From: Ancylothrix sp036704045
Lineage (GTDB): Bacteria; Cyanobacteriota; Cyanobacteriia; Cyanobacteriales; Oscillatoriaceae
Direction of reading: 5' to 3'
Assembly (NCBI GenBank): GCA_036704045.1
Contig: DATNQM010000039.1
Span: forward strand, 1-64,000
DNA: 64,000 nt
Shown: in pieces, positions 33,535-42,823 of the stretch
How the letters are laid out: each line of letters opens with the position of its first letter
Position numbering within the stretch: the stretch's first letter is position 1
Translations under genes and position numbers: made by a program
Notes under the pieces: model-generated
Databases searched by the model: none
Told to the model about the DNA's origin: nothing
The model's input: only the letters and a program-made list of their open reading frames with translations

Positions 33535-35010
33535 TTAAGACAACAAAGGAGTATTGTTGGCATTGTTTAACTGATAGAAGGGAATATTAGCAGCGAATAA
33601 TTTATTAAGAGTTTCATTTGGTAAGGAAATTTGACCTTGAATTTTTCCTAACAACGTCTGCCATTGTTGGGAAGTTAGGGTATCATCAATAAAAATAATT
33701 TCTGGTGCATCAGTTTCTTCGAGTTGATTTTGCATAAACAAATTCATCATAATTCCTGATAAAATTAATGTGGCATCTTCCGAGGAAAAAGAGCCGGTGT
33801 AAACCAAAAGAAGCATTTTATTTTTATTAGGATGATTGATAATTTGTTCAAAAACTGTGCTTAATTCTTGACAAAGCAAATCTTCGTTTTTATTCCAGTC
33901 AGGAAAAATAATTAAATTAAGTTCTTTTAAAGAAATATAGTCGGGTAAAGTTGTCTCTTGGGTCAAAATTTGCTCAAGGTCTAAATTAACCAGTAATTCA
34001 GATATTATTTTTAATAAGTGGGTAGATTGAGGAGTATTCAAAATTTGCCCAAAAGCTTGTAATACTTTAGGAGATTGACAGCCTTTTAAAGCTTCCTGAA
34101 TTTGACAAAAGGCAGCCGAAGTTTCACCGTTAGCAATTAAACCTTGGGCGAGATGAAAAGCGAATTTTGCTTGATATTCTTTTGCTGCTTCTAATAAATC
34201 ACTTGTAACAATTTCGGGAAAAAATTCTTTGGTAATTTCAATAGATTTAAATAATTCAGAAATATTTTCGCCACTGCGAATTAAGCGATTACTTGTGGAA
34301 GTTGGATGAATGCGATAACAGGCGAGGGGTTCGGGTTCATACCAAAGCTTATAGTTTGCACTAATGCGCTTCCACATATCCCAATCTAAGGCATATTTTA
34401 ACTCTGGATGAAAGCCGCCTAAAGTTTCATAAACACTACGACGAACGACAACAGCAGGGCACATCATTGCACAAGAAATAAGAATTTTATTTAACCATTC
34501 CGATAAAAAACCGGGGTAAATACTTTCTAAATTTGAAAGATATTGCCAGTTACCTAATTCATCCATATAAATATTGCGGCAAAATGCAGTATTTATAGTG
34601 GGGTTTTGTTCGATAACCTGACGAAACCGTTGATAAAATCCAGGTAAAATTTGGTCATCTTGATGCAGAATATGAACCCAGTAACCTTTAGCGCGTTGAA
34701 TACAGCTTGTCCAATTACCGCTGATCCCAAGATTTTGAGAATGACGATAAAAATTAACTCGTCCTTTGCCTATTTTGTTAACAATTTCTTGGGTATTATT
34801 TTGAGGTGAACAATCATCGACTACTTCTATTTGGATTTCGTTTGGGTCTATATTTTGTTGTAAAATACTTTCAAGAGTTTCTGCTAAAAATTCTGAAGGA
34901 TTGTAAGTAGGAATCATTACTGACCAAAAGGGTCGCTTTTCGTTTTTTGGGATTGGTTGAATGGGGGGATAAATGGATAAATTATCTTTCATAAAAAATG
35001 CTAATTCCAA
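33535..35010 (-). CDS. Family 2 glycosyltransferase with extra C-terminal domain
   Basis: 491 residues. The GT2 domain (about 20-300) has RPFWSVMIPTYNPSEF, IEVVDDCSPQNN and WVHILHQDDQILPGFY with the metal-binding HQDD. It is a close relative of the enzyme at 18.7-19.7 kb. After about residue 345 it has an extra segment (LNLIIFPDWNKNEDLLCQELS, ILLVYTGS-like) of about 140 residues that resembles a second sugar-nucleotide or glycosyltransferase-associated domain but is not named here. Start could also be Met7 (MKDNLSIYPP). An inverted repeat lies just upstream. Confidence 0.8.
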   Translation of the reverse strand: MELAFFMKDNLSIYPPIQPIPKNEKRPFWSVMIPTYNPSEFLAETLESILQQNIDPNEIQIEVVDDCSPQNNTQEIVNKIGKGRVNFYRHSQNLGISGNWTSCIQRAKGYWVHILHQDDQILPGFYQRFRQVIEQNPTINTAFCRNIYMDELGNWQYLSNLESIYPGFLSEWLNKILISCAMMCPAVVVRRSVYETLGGFHPELKYALDWDMWKRISANYKLWYEPEPLACYRIHPTSTSNRLIRSGENISELFKSIEITKEFFPEIVTSDLLEAAKEYQAKFAFHLAQGLIANGETSAAFCQIQEALKGCQSPKVLQAFGQILNTPQSTHLLKIISELLVNLDLEQILTQETTLPDYISLKELNLIIFPDWNKNEDLLCQELSTVFEQIINHPNKNKMLLLVYTGSFSSEDATLILSGIMMNLFMQNQLEETDAPEIIFIDDTLTSQQWQTLLGKIQGQISLPNETLNKLFAANIPFYQLNNANNTPLLS

Positions 35011-35028
35011 CAGTTTATTTATTTTTTG

Positions 35029-35062
35029 TAGGCTTTGCTTTTACTTTGATATGCAAAGCCTA
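35029..35062. repeat. Perfect 10-bp inverted repeat
   Basis: TAGGCTTTGC (35029-35038) and GCAAAGCCTA (35053-35062) around a 14-base AT-rich loop. It lies between the ABC-permease gene and the GT2 gene, both on the minus strand. No U-run follows on either strand, so it is not a standard terminator. It may be a member of an interspersed repeat family. Confidence 0.6.
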
Positions 35063-35099
35063 ACCTATTACCTACAGGCTTATTTTTGAGAGGAGAAAA

Positions 35100-35978
35100 C
35101 TATTGTCGGAATTTGGGATTAACGAATTCATTTAAACCTTCACCCAACAAAGATAAACCAACTACCATTAAAGTTAGGGCTAAACCAGGGAATAATGTTG
35201 TCCACCAAATGCCGGTGGGTAGTGCTTCTAAAGCTTGACGCAAATCATGTCCCCATTCGGCTGTTTCTTCGGGCAAACCTAAACCGAGAAAGCCTAAACC
35301 TCCAAGGGTTAAAATTGCATCGGCTGCGTTGAGGGTAAACAAAACGGGGACGCTTTGAATAACGTTTAAAAACAAGTATTTTGATAAGACTTCCCAAGTG
35401 GATGCCCCCATTGCTTGGGCGGCTTCAATAAACAATTCAGTTTTGACACTAACGGTGTGATTTCTGACAACTCGATAGTATTGGGGAATATAAGAAATAC
35501 TCAAAGCAATGGCGGCATTTAAAATGCCTCTACCTACAACAAAAGCGAGAGTTATAGATAGTAAAAGTCCGGGCAATGTGTAAATTGTATCCATGAAAAA
35601 TAACAAAATTCGGTCAAGGCGGCCTCCCAAATAACCGCTTACTAAGCCCAAAGAAACACCAATAAAAAGACTTAAAGCTGTAGCTAAAATAACGACTTGC
35701 CAGGCGACTTGGGAACCGAATAAGGTGCGAGAAAATACATCGTAACCTTGGCGACTAGTGCCAAATAAATAACTAAGGGATGGGGGTTCGTGGACGGGGT
35801 TTTTTAAAAATTCTGTGGGGTTTTGTAACCATCCCCAGGATTGAAAAACAGGGGCTAAAAAGGCGATTAAAACGAATAAAAGAGTGATGCTAATTCCCAC
35901 CCACATCATTATCATAGACAGGCTGGAATGACCCTTAGAACGTAAAAAATTTGGTAGTTGTAGTTTAATTGGTGTCAT
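35100..35978 (-). CDS. ABC transporter permease, peptide/nickel (OppC/DppC) type
   Basis: 292 residues with about six membrane helices. The N-terminal extension with a first helix (about 23-45) and an external segment ending in FGTSRQGYDVFSRTLFG is typical of OppC/DppC subunits. The cytoplasmic EAA loop reads EAAQAMGASTWEVLSKYLFLNV. The C-terminal segment GLGFLGLGLPEETAEWG and GLALTLMVVGLSLLGEGL also match. No binding protein, partner permease or ATPase is in the window, so the rest of the transporter must be encoded elsewhere. Three bases separate it from the DUF3352 gene, so translation is probably coupled. Confidence 0.93.
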   Translation of the reverse strand: MTPIKLQLPNFLRSKGHSSLSMIMMWVGISITLLFVLIAFLAPVFQSWGWLQNPTEFLKNPVHEPPSLSYLFGTSRQGYDVFSRTLFGSQVAWQVVILATALSLFIGVSLGLVSGYLGGRLDRILLFFMDTIYTLPGLLLSITLAFVVGRGILNAAIALSISYIPQYYRVVRNHTVSVKTELFIEAAQAMGASTWEVLSKYLFLNVIQSVPVLFTLNAADAILTLGGLGFLGLGLPEETAEWGHDLRQALEALPTGIWWTTLFPGLALTLMVVGLSLLGEGLNEFVNPKFRQ

Positions 35979-35981
35979 AGT

Positions 35982-37688
35982 TTATTTTTTTTGCGGAGAA
36001 GGGGAAGGTTGAGGTTTATTGGTAGGAGTTGGGGAAACTACGGGTTGTGTTTGTTGTTTCATTTGTAGCAAAATATCAAATTTTGTATTGCGGTCATTAG
36101 CTACTACACTTGTAAAGCCAATGGTACGAATAGCACCGGTTATTGTTTGAAAAACAGGTGGAAGTTGCAGGAAGAAAAGTTGTTTGTTACCCATAATTTC
36201 TTCAAGGTTAACAAATAATTGTCCGCCTGGATTTTCTAATTTAGATTTCATGGCTTTTTGGAACGTTTCCGAAGCAGGTAAAGGAGTTTGGGGGCGGGGA
36301 TTAAAGGTGGGGGTAACTCGTGCTCCTAAAGTTAAAAATGCGACATTTCCATTTAACCAACCGTGACTGAGAGTAATGCCTCCATATTGGGATGTCCAAT
36401 TTGTAACAAATTGATCATTAACTTTAGTTTCCTCAACTTTATAGCGATATTTATCAGTCATTACTTTATTGAGTTTTTTCAGGGCTTCCTCACCGGCACG
36501 TCGGTCATTGGAACGCACCATTAATACTAAACTGGTAGGAAATTGCGGGTTAGTTTTTGCCGCATCAGGAATTAAAGATAAGGAAAATTCTCCTGACATC
36601 CAAGAAAGTAAATCTTTTTCTAAATTGAGGCCGGTGCTGGAAGCAATGCCATTTTTTAACCATTGAGGGCTCATTGGTGCGAGGGGATTAGCATCTGCAT
36701 TTTCTGCATAATCTTTCCACAAATGCTGTAAATTTGTGCCAGAAATCATCATTAAAGTATTAGCTGGCACTTTGCTGCTAATGCTTTTAGCATTGTTTTC
36801 AACAATTTGTTTTTTTTCGCTATCCGGTTTCAACCAAGATATCCCTTGAAAACGCAATCCTTCGGGTTCTAAAGTAAGATTGCTGGCGATTCCTTGCAAC
36901 TGTAATTTTTCTAAATTTTCTGGGGCAATAGCCCGCACAGAATTCATGGCTGCCAGCTGAGTAGCGGCGGGAAAGTTAACAAATACACGGGCAACTGAGC
37001 CGCTTTTTTCTAGTTGACCAAAGGCTTGACTATAGCCGGGAATTTTGGTAATTGATTGACCATTTTTATAGCTATCTATTGCTTGGTCTAAAGCTTTAGG
37101 ATCATTGCTAATTAGTCCATATTTTTCATCTAAAAGTGCTACGGAAAAACTATTTTCTTTGGTCAAGTTTTCTTTTATTTTTATTTCTTTATAAGTACGT
37201 TCAGTTGATGCTTTAGAAGGGTTATTAAACCACTGTTTTGCTCGGCCTCCATTGCTCACTGGCAGTACCATTAATAGGGGTTGATTTACAATGCCAGAAG
37301 TTTGAGGAGTAAGCCAAGCTAACATTACTTCGCGTCCCACCCAAGGCTGAATATCTTTTTCGTAATCGTAACCTTTTTCTGTTAAAAGTTGATTGCGCCA
37401 TTGCTTGATTTGTTCATCTATCAATGCGCGACTTTCTGGTGTACCAAATTGTTTGAATTTTTGCCACTGATTGCTATCTGCTGTTAGGGAAACTGCAAAA
37501 GCAGCATTCTGCGGTATCACTTCAGAACCGATGGGAGTATTGCCTATTTGGTTATTTTGCACAATCAGCCAGTAGGTAGCGAGGGAGCCTCCTATCACCA
37601 AAACGGCAGCCCCTGCGCTGAGCAAGCGAGCCGATTGCGGCTGTTTTTTAATGGCGGTTTGTAGGTCGTTTTTTATTTTATCAAACAT
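35982..37688 (-). CDS. DUF3352-family membrane-anchored protein
   Basis: 568 residues. One membrane helix near the N-terminus (about 21-44) with the long remainder presumably outside the cytoplasm. The start of the outer part (PQNAAFAVSLTADSNQWQKFKQFGTPESRA) and the repeated pattern of 'LFVNLEEI', 'VFVNFPA' and 'LVLMVRSNDRRAGEEALKKLN' fit the cyanobacterial DUF3352 family, whose function is unknown. The C-terminal 25 residues are Pro/Gln/Ser-rich. It is in a tight cluster: 9 bases after cofH and 3 bases before the permease gene. Confidence 0.8.
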   Translation of the reverse strand: MFDKIKNDLQTAIKKQPQSARLLSAGAAVLVIGGSLATYWLIVQNNQIGNTPIGSEVIPQNAAFAVSLTADSNQWQKFKQFGTPESRALIDEQIKQWRNQLLTEKGYDYEKDIQPWVGREVMLAWLTPQTSGIVNQPLLMVLPVSNGGRAKQWFNNPSKASTERTYKEIKIKENLTKENSFSVALLDEKYGLISNDPKALDQAIDSYKNGQSITKIPGYSQAFGQLEKSGSVARVFVNFPAATQLAAMNSVRAIAPENLEKLQLQGIASNLTLEPEGLRFQGISWLKPDSEKKQIVENNAKSISSKVPANTLMMISGTNLQHLWKDYAENADANPLAPMSPQWLKNGIASSTGLNLEKDLLSWMSGEFSLSLIPDAAKTNPQFPTSLVLMVRSNDRRAGEEALKKLNKVMTDKYRYKVEETKVNDQFVTNWTSQYGGITLSHGWLNGNVAFLTLGARVTPTFNPRPQTPLPASETFQKAMKSKLENPGGQLFVNLEEIMGNKQLFFLQLPPVFQTITGAIRTIGFTSVVANDRNTKFDILLQMKQQTQPVVSPTPTNKPQPSPSPQKK

Positions 37689-37697
37689 CGCAATTTG

Positions 37698-38882
37698 TCA
37701 GTGTGAAGTAGCCGATGCAGTTGCCAATTTACCAGGATAACTTAAAAAATGCTCTTTAGAATTATAAAGAGTATCTCGCTGCCGATGGGGCCGGTTTATA
37801 GATTCAATTGCACAGCGTAATTCTTGGGGAGTTTTGCAAGTTCCGCCAACGGCTCCTGCCATTGTAGTAATGTGTTCTTCCATGAGGGTACCGCCAATAT
37901 CATTACACCCCCATTTAAGGGCTTCAAGGGCGCCAGATAATCCCAATTTTACCCAACTTGGTTGATGGTTAGATATCCAATTTCCTAAGAATATTCTACT
38001 CACAGCAGTTAAAAGCAAAGTATCTAATAAAACCGGCTGATCTCTACCAACTCTGCGCCGCAAAGGTGCCGGTGCCATTGCTCCCACAAAAGGCAATAAA
38101 ATAAACTCTGTTATTTTGGCAGGATATTGTTTTTCTATGGCGGTTTTTTGCAGTTCTCTTATCAAGTTTAAATGCTCTATTTGTTGTTGGGGAGTTTCAA
38201 TGTGTCCACAAAGCATGGTGCTAGTTGTGGGTAAACCTAATTGATGAGCAGTCCCTACAATTTCTAACCAAGTTTTGCTATTAATTTTTTCTGGACAAAT
38301 AACTCGGCGCACTTCATCAACTAATACTTCGGCGGCGGTTCCTGGCATAGAATTTACACCGGCTTCTTGCAATTTTGTGATAACTTCTGCATAGGTTAAG
38401 TTATCTTCTCTGGCGATAAATTGCACTTCTTGAGGCGAAAAAGCATGGAGGTGAATGTGGGGAAATTCTTTTTTAATTGTTTGGATTAATTGCACATAAA
38501 ACTGTAAGGAACTGCCGTTAATTTTGGCTTCGGTATTTAAGCCTCCTTGCATACAAATTTCTGTTGCATTTTCAGCGACAGCACCGGCAGCTTTTTCAAG
38601 AATTTTAGCAAAATCTAACCAAAAAGCACCTTCTTCTTTGGCATCGCGCCGGAATGCACAAAAGCTGCAATGTTGTTCGCAAATGTTGGTAAAGTTTATA
38701 TTACGATTTAAGACGTAAGTTACCGTTTCTCCTGCTTGTTTTTGACGGAGTATATCGGCAGTTTGCTGAATTGTATTGAGGATTTCTTGGTCTTTTTGAT
38801 TTAACAAAATTACTGCTTCTTCCGGGGAAATATCGATGCCGGTTAAAGCACGATTTAAGATAACTTCAACATTAGAATTCAT
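37698..38882 (-). CDS. cofH: F0 synthase subunit CofH (radical SAM)
   Basis: Couples a tyrosine-derived unit to the pyrimidine ribityl precursor on the way to the deazaflavin F0 (8-HDF), used by cyanobacteria as the antenna of DNA photolyase. The 394-residue protein has the radical-SAM cluster motif CEQHCSFC (C68, C72, C75), the MQGG stretch and the HLHAFSPQEV segment typical of CofH. The partner CofG is not in this window. It is the first gene of the cofH-DUF3352-permease cluster. Confidence 0.93.
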   Translation of the reverse strand: MNSNVEVILNRALTGIDISPEEAVILLNQKDQEILNTIQQTADILRQKQAGETVTYVLNRNINFTNICEQHCSFCAFRRDAKEEGAFWLDFAKILEKAAGAVAENATEICMQGGLNTEAKINGSSLQFYVQLIQTIKKEFPHIHLHAFSPQEVQFIAREDNLTYAEVITKLQEAGVNSMPGTAAEVLVDEVRRVICPEKINSKTWLEIVGTAHQLGLPTTSTMLCGHIETPQQQIEHLNLIRELQKTAIEKQYPAKITEFILLPFVGAMAPAPLRRRVGRDQPVLLDTLLLTAVSRIFLGNWISNHQPSWVKLGLSGALEALKWGCNDIGGTLMEEHITTMAGAVGGTCKTPQELRCAIESINRPHRQRDTLYNSKEHFLSYPGKLATASATSH

Positions 38883-39112
38883 AACGCTTTTTTATTGGTG
38901 GTAAACGTTTATTAGCACAACGGACTATTTTTATTGAAAGATCATTTTTTTGATGGGAAAGCTGGGCCGGTTTTGAAAAAGCCTATTTTCGGATTTAATC
39001 GCTATGATAGCACAAGCTTGAAAATCAGCAGAGGTAAATCTTTTTAAAGCAACAGTTAGGAACCTTATTCGATGAAAATGTTTAATTTAAATGAAGTTTT
39101 TTCAATATTTAA

Positions 39113-39826
39113 TTAATCCAAATTTTGGGTGGTGGTGGAATTTATTTGACTCAATTGTTCATACTCTAACAAAGCTTTTTCAGGACTTGTACGACGGCGG
39201 CGGTACCATGTTGCCACCCCAACAAGTGAACCCGTAAGAGCAAAAGCCCCCATTAAAGGCAAAATATCCCCAGTTTGCAAAGCTTTTAAACCAAAACTAC
39301 CAATTAAAACAAACGGTAAAATTCCAGGGACAGTTCCTAAAACAGTACCCCAAAAATAATCTTTAAACCGAATAGAAGTCAACCCAGCTGTAAAATTAAC
39401 AATACCATAGGGAATCAAGGGCAAAAGACGAATTGCAAACATATAAAAGAGTCCCCCTTGACGCAATTCTGCATCCATTACTTGCCAACGTCCCGCCAGT
39501 TTTTTTGCTGCCCATTCCCGCCCAATAGTGCGCGTAAATGCAAAACTCACCACAGCCGCAATTACCGCCGCCAAAGCCGTCCAAAATGTACCTAACCAAG
39601 GCCCAAAAATCGCGCCTCCTGCTAGATTCATAGTGGTTGAAGGAATAATTAAAATTGTAAAAACAACATACAATATAATGTAAATAATCGGAGCCCAATT
39701 ACCGGCTTTTTTTAACCAAACTTGGATAATTTCAGGATTAATAAATCCCATTAGATACAGGGTGACTCCCGTAGCAATAAGACAGGCAATTGAGATTAAA
39801 AATATACTTTTTTTATTGTTCAACAC
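39113..39826 (-). CDS. TVP38/TMEM64-family membrane protein
   Basis: 237 residues with about six hydrophobic segments. The SNARE-associated (VTT) domain motifs are visible: LIIPSTTMNLAGGAIFGPWLG (about 58-78), a positively charged loop GREWAAKKLAGRW, then FAIRLLPLIPYGIVNFTAGLTSI and the GTVPGILPFVLIG stretch. The family is related to DedA and likely moves lipids or small solutes across the membrane. The C-terminal tail (RRRRTSPEKALLEYEQL) is cytoplasmic. Confidence 0.9.
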   Translation of the reverse strand: MLNNKKSIFLISIACLIATGVTLYLMGFINPEIIQVWLKKAGNWAPIIYIILYVVFTILIIPSTTMNLAGGAIFGPWLGTFWTALAAVIAAVVSFAFTRTIGREWAAKKLAGRWQVMDAELRQGGLFYMFAIRLLPLIPYGIVNFTAGLTSIRFKDYFWGTVLGTVPGILPFVLIGSFGLKALQTGDILPLMGAFALTGSLVGVATWYRRRRTSPEKALLEYEQLSQINSTTTQNLD

Positions 39827-39945
39827 TTAACGCCCCTCCGGTGGGTTAATTTATAAGGATTGATCTTGGGGCTGTCACCCATTTAACGCCCAAACGCTCT
39901 TATTTTTGTCCATAATAGCTATATTTGTCAACCAAATTATTTTTT

Positions 39946-41601
39946 ATGAATCATCGTTCTTTGAATTTGGCAAGGTTTTTTACACTTATATCTTTAGAAA
40001 AATGTTTAATTGTCACCCTATTTTTAGGAGTCTTTTTAAGATGTTTATACTTAGGAAGTAGAGAGTTTTGGTATGATGAAATTTTATCTTTATTGTTAGC
40101 TACAGGTCAAAAATATGCCTATCAAACTCCTGAAAGTTTTCCCGTATCTTTATCTAGCTACTCATCGCTATTAACTTTACCAGCAGAGTTTAATTTTTCA
40201 GACATTTTAATAACTTTTAAAAATTTATTACGAGGATTAGCCGCCGAACCCCACCCACCATTATTTTTTATTTCTCAACATTTTTGGTTGCGTTTATTTG
40301 GCAATAGCGAAGCAGCTATGAGGAGTTTAGGAGTTTTCCTAAGCTGTATTGCCATTTTTGCAGCCTATGAATTGGGAAAAGTTATTGCTAATCATCGTTG
40401 CGGTTTAATTGTTGCCAGTTTATTAAGTCTCAATCCTTTCTTTTTCTTTCAATCTCTTAATGTCAGAATGTATAACTCCCTGGTTTTGTGGGTTATTATC
40501 AGCGCTTTAGCCTCCCTAAAACTGCTTACCCAAACCTTATCTCGCCGGCAGCAATTTTTCTGGAATCTTATCTTAATTTTTTCAGTTATTTTTGGATTAA
40601 TGACTTTTTATCAATATGCTTATTTTATTGTAGCCTTAGCAGTTTTAGCTGTCTTTATTTATTACGAAAATCTCTACCAAGTTTTTTTGCATTTTTTGCG
40701 GATAAGTTTAGGATTTTTGTTAGCAATTCCTTGGATAGTTTGGGGACTTTCGCAGCAAATAAAAAATGCTGATTTAGGACGATTTAACACCACAAATAAC
40801 ATTTTTATTTCCTTTTTATTACACCTTAAAGATATAGGAGAATCCTTGGGAGTTAACCTATTAATTGGAGACTGGCAAACCAGCTTACCACTAAACTTAA
40901 TTGTTATTATCGGCCTTGTATTTGCCCTAATTTTATTGGGGGCAATTTGTATTTTATGGCATCAAAACCGCCAAAAATTAGGCATTGCTTTAATTTTAAG
41001 TTTGTTTCCTCTCGTCATTGCCTTTTGCGTAGACTTTGCTACCCAAAAATATACCCTGGCTGAAAACTCAAAAAGCATCATAATTTTGCCCGGAACTTTG
41101 CTATTATTATCCCTTGCAATTAACCATCTTTCCAGTCGGTGGCAAAAACCTTTAATTGCAACCTTATTGCTATTGTATTTAAGTGTAAGTTTGGGAGACT
41201 TTAGCATCAGAAACAGGCAAATGTTTCATAGCATCAATAACCTAATTCAACAACAACCAACCACCCCCACCCTAATTGCCATGAATTCACGCGCTTGGGG
41301 CTACGTTTTGCGCTTAGCCTACTACATCAAACCTAACGCAGCAGTGATGCTTTTAGCGCAAGAATCTGCTAATCTATCCCCTAACCTCGAAAAACTTTTA
41401 AACTATGAAGCATCCATTTATCAGCGTATTCTCTGGATAGATGTAGCAGCGCCCATTTGGTCGCCCCCATCAACCCCCACAGAAAAACAAAAAGTGGAAA
41501 AAGTTTTAAAATCCAAATTTAAACTAACTCAAAATCAAGAACTTTTTGGAACCCAAGACCTTGACAAATTTACCATCAATCTTTATCAAATTAAAAATTA
41601 G
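39946..41601 (+). CDS. ArnT/GT39-like membrane glycosyltransferase
   Basis: 551 residues from ATG 39946; an in-frame TTG 21 bases earlier is less likely. Twelve or so membrane helices. The first extracytoplasmic loop has REFWYDEILSLLL, the Asp-Glu pair typical of GT39/GT83 enzymes that use polyprenyl-phosphate sugars. A conserved HPPLFFISQHFWLRLFGNSEAAMR stretch follows, also family-typical. It probably adds a sugar to an envelope glycan or protein on the outer face of the membrane. First gene of a four-gene plus-strand cassette; four bases separate it from the next gene. Confidence 0.85.
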   Translation: MNHRSLNLARFFTLISLEKCLIVTLFLGVFLRCLYLGSREFWYDEILSLLLATGQKYAYQTPESFPVSLSSYSSLLTLPAEFNFSDILITFKNLLRGLAAEPHPPLFFISQHFWLRLFGNSEAAMRSLGVFLSCIAIFAAYELGKVIANHRCGLIVASLLSLNPFFFFQSLNVRMYNSLVLWVIISALASLKLLTQTLSRRQQFFWNLILIFSVIFGLMTFYQYAYFIVALAVLAVFIYYENLYQVFLHFLRISLGFLLAIPWIVWGLSQQIKNADLGRFNTTNNIFISFLLHLKDIGESLGVNLLIGDWQTSLPLNLIVIIGLVFALILLGAICILWHQNRQKLGIALILSLFPLVIAFCVDFATQKYTLAENSKSIIILPGTLLLLSLAINHLSSRWQKPLIATLLLLYLSVSLGDFSIRNRQMFHSINNLIQQQPTTPTLIAMNSRAWGYVLRLAYYIKPNAAVMLLAQESANLSPNLEKLLNYEASIYQRILWIDVAAPIWSPPSTPTEKQKVEKVLKSKFKLTQNQELFGTQDLDKFTINLYQIKN

Positions 41602-41605
41602 ATAA

Positions 41606-42814
41606 ATGAACTACAATTCACCAAAATTACTATCACCAATCCCCGAATCACCTTTGCAAATATATCCCCAACCTCTTCAAGAAAAAAATGAACAAAACTT
41701 TCGTTTTTCCTTGGTAATTCCAACTTATAATGAAGCCAAAAATATCCAAGATATTATTATTCAACTGACCCAACTTTTAGACACAGAAATATTTGGGCAA
41801 TATGAACTTATTGTTATTGATGACAACAGCCCAGATCGTACCTGGGAAATTGCCCAAAACCTGATGTCACAATACCCTCAATTACGCGTTATGCGGCGCG
41901 ACACAGAACGCGGACTTTCTACAGCCGTTATTCGCGGTTGGCAAGTTGCAAAAGGCGATATTTTAGGAGTTATTGATGCTGATTTACAACATCCCCCAGA
42001 AACCTTATTAAAACTTTGGCGCGAAATACAACGCGGCGCCGATTTAGCCACCGCCAGCCGCCATTTAGACAGCGGCGGAGTTAGTGATTGGAGTGTAATT
42101 AGACGCTTTTTATCACGGGGTGCTCAACTCCTAGGATTAATTTTATTACCAGAAGTTATTGGTAGAGTTTCTGACCCTATGAGTGGGTATTTTTTGGTAC
42201 GCCGAGAAGCAATTTCTGGTGTTACAATGAACCCGTTAGGATATAAAATTTTGATAGAAGTTTTAGGGCGAGGCAAAATCAAATGGATTAGTGAAGTAGG
42301 CTATGTTTTTCAAGAACGTCAAGAAGGCGAAAGCAAAGTAACATCCAGACAATATATTGAATACATTCAACACCTACTTCGTTTACGTCTTTCCCTTTGG
42401 CCAATCGAGCGATTTTTGCGTTTTGCAATTGTTGGCTTTAGTGGAGTTTTTGTCGATATGGCTATCTTATATTTACTCCACGATGGAATTTTTAACTTAC
42501 CCTTAACTCGTAGTAAAATAATTGCCGCAGAATTTGCAATTATTAATAACTTTTTATGGAATGATATCTGGACATTTGGTGATATTTCCACACACCAACG
42601 CAGTAAAAGAAAGCGCATCAAACGCTTTTTAAAATTTAACTTAATTTGTTTAACTGGCCTATTTTTAAATGTCGCCTTGTTAAACTTGCTGTATAATCTA
42701 TTAGGCATTAATGAATATCTAGCTAATTTAATCGCCATAGGGCTTGTCACATTCTGGAATTTTTGGATTAACTTAAAACTCAGTTGGCGTGTAACAGAAG
42801 TAGATAAAAAATAA
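41606..42814 (+). CDS. Polyprenyl-phosphate sugar synthase (DPM1-like GT2) fused to a GtrA domain
   Basis: 402 residues. The N-terminal GT2 domain (about 30-260) has FSLVIPTYNEAKNIQDI, IVIDDNSPDRTWEIA and VIDADLQHPPETL, the dolichol-phosphate-mannose-synthase pattern. The C-terminal domain (about 270-395) has four membrane helices of the GtrA type (RFLRFAIVGFSGVFVDM, IINNFLWNDIWTF). The protein should make a polyprenyl-phosphate-linked sugar that its two GT39-like neighbours can use as donor, and GtrA may flip it across the membrane. Four bases follow the previous gene and nine bases precede the next. Confidence 0.9.
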   Translation: MNYNSPKLLSPIPESPLQIYPQPLQEKNEQNFRFSLVIPTYNEAKNIQDIIIQLTQLLDTEIFGQYELIVIDDNSPDRTWEIAQNLMSQYPQLRVMRRDTERGLSTAVIRGWQVAKGDILGVIDADLQHPPETLLKLWREIQRGADLATASRHLDSGGVSDWSVIRRFLSRGAQLLGLILLPEVIGRVSDPMSGYFLVRREAISGVTMNPLGYKILIEVLGRGKIKWISEVGYVFQERQEGESKVTSRQYIEYIQHLLRLRLSLWPIERFLRFAIVGFSGVFVDMAILYLLHDGIFNLPLTRSKIIAAEFAIINNFLWNDIWTFGDISTHQRSKRKRIKRFLKFNLICLTGLFLNVALLNLLYNLLGINEYLANLIAIGLVTFWNFWINLKLSWRVTEVDKK

Positions 42815-42823
42815 ATAATTAAA

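Noticed and set aside
39827..39891. Nine-base direct repeat TTAACGCCC (39827-39835 and 39883-39891) at the edge of the C-rich block
   Set aside because: Could be a recombination scar, but a single nine-base repeat is weak evidence and no mobile element lies between the copies.
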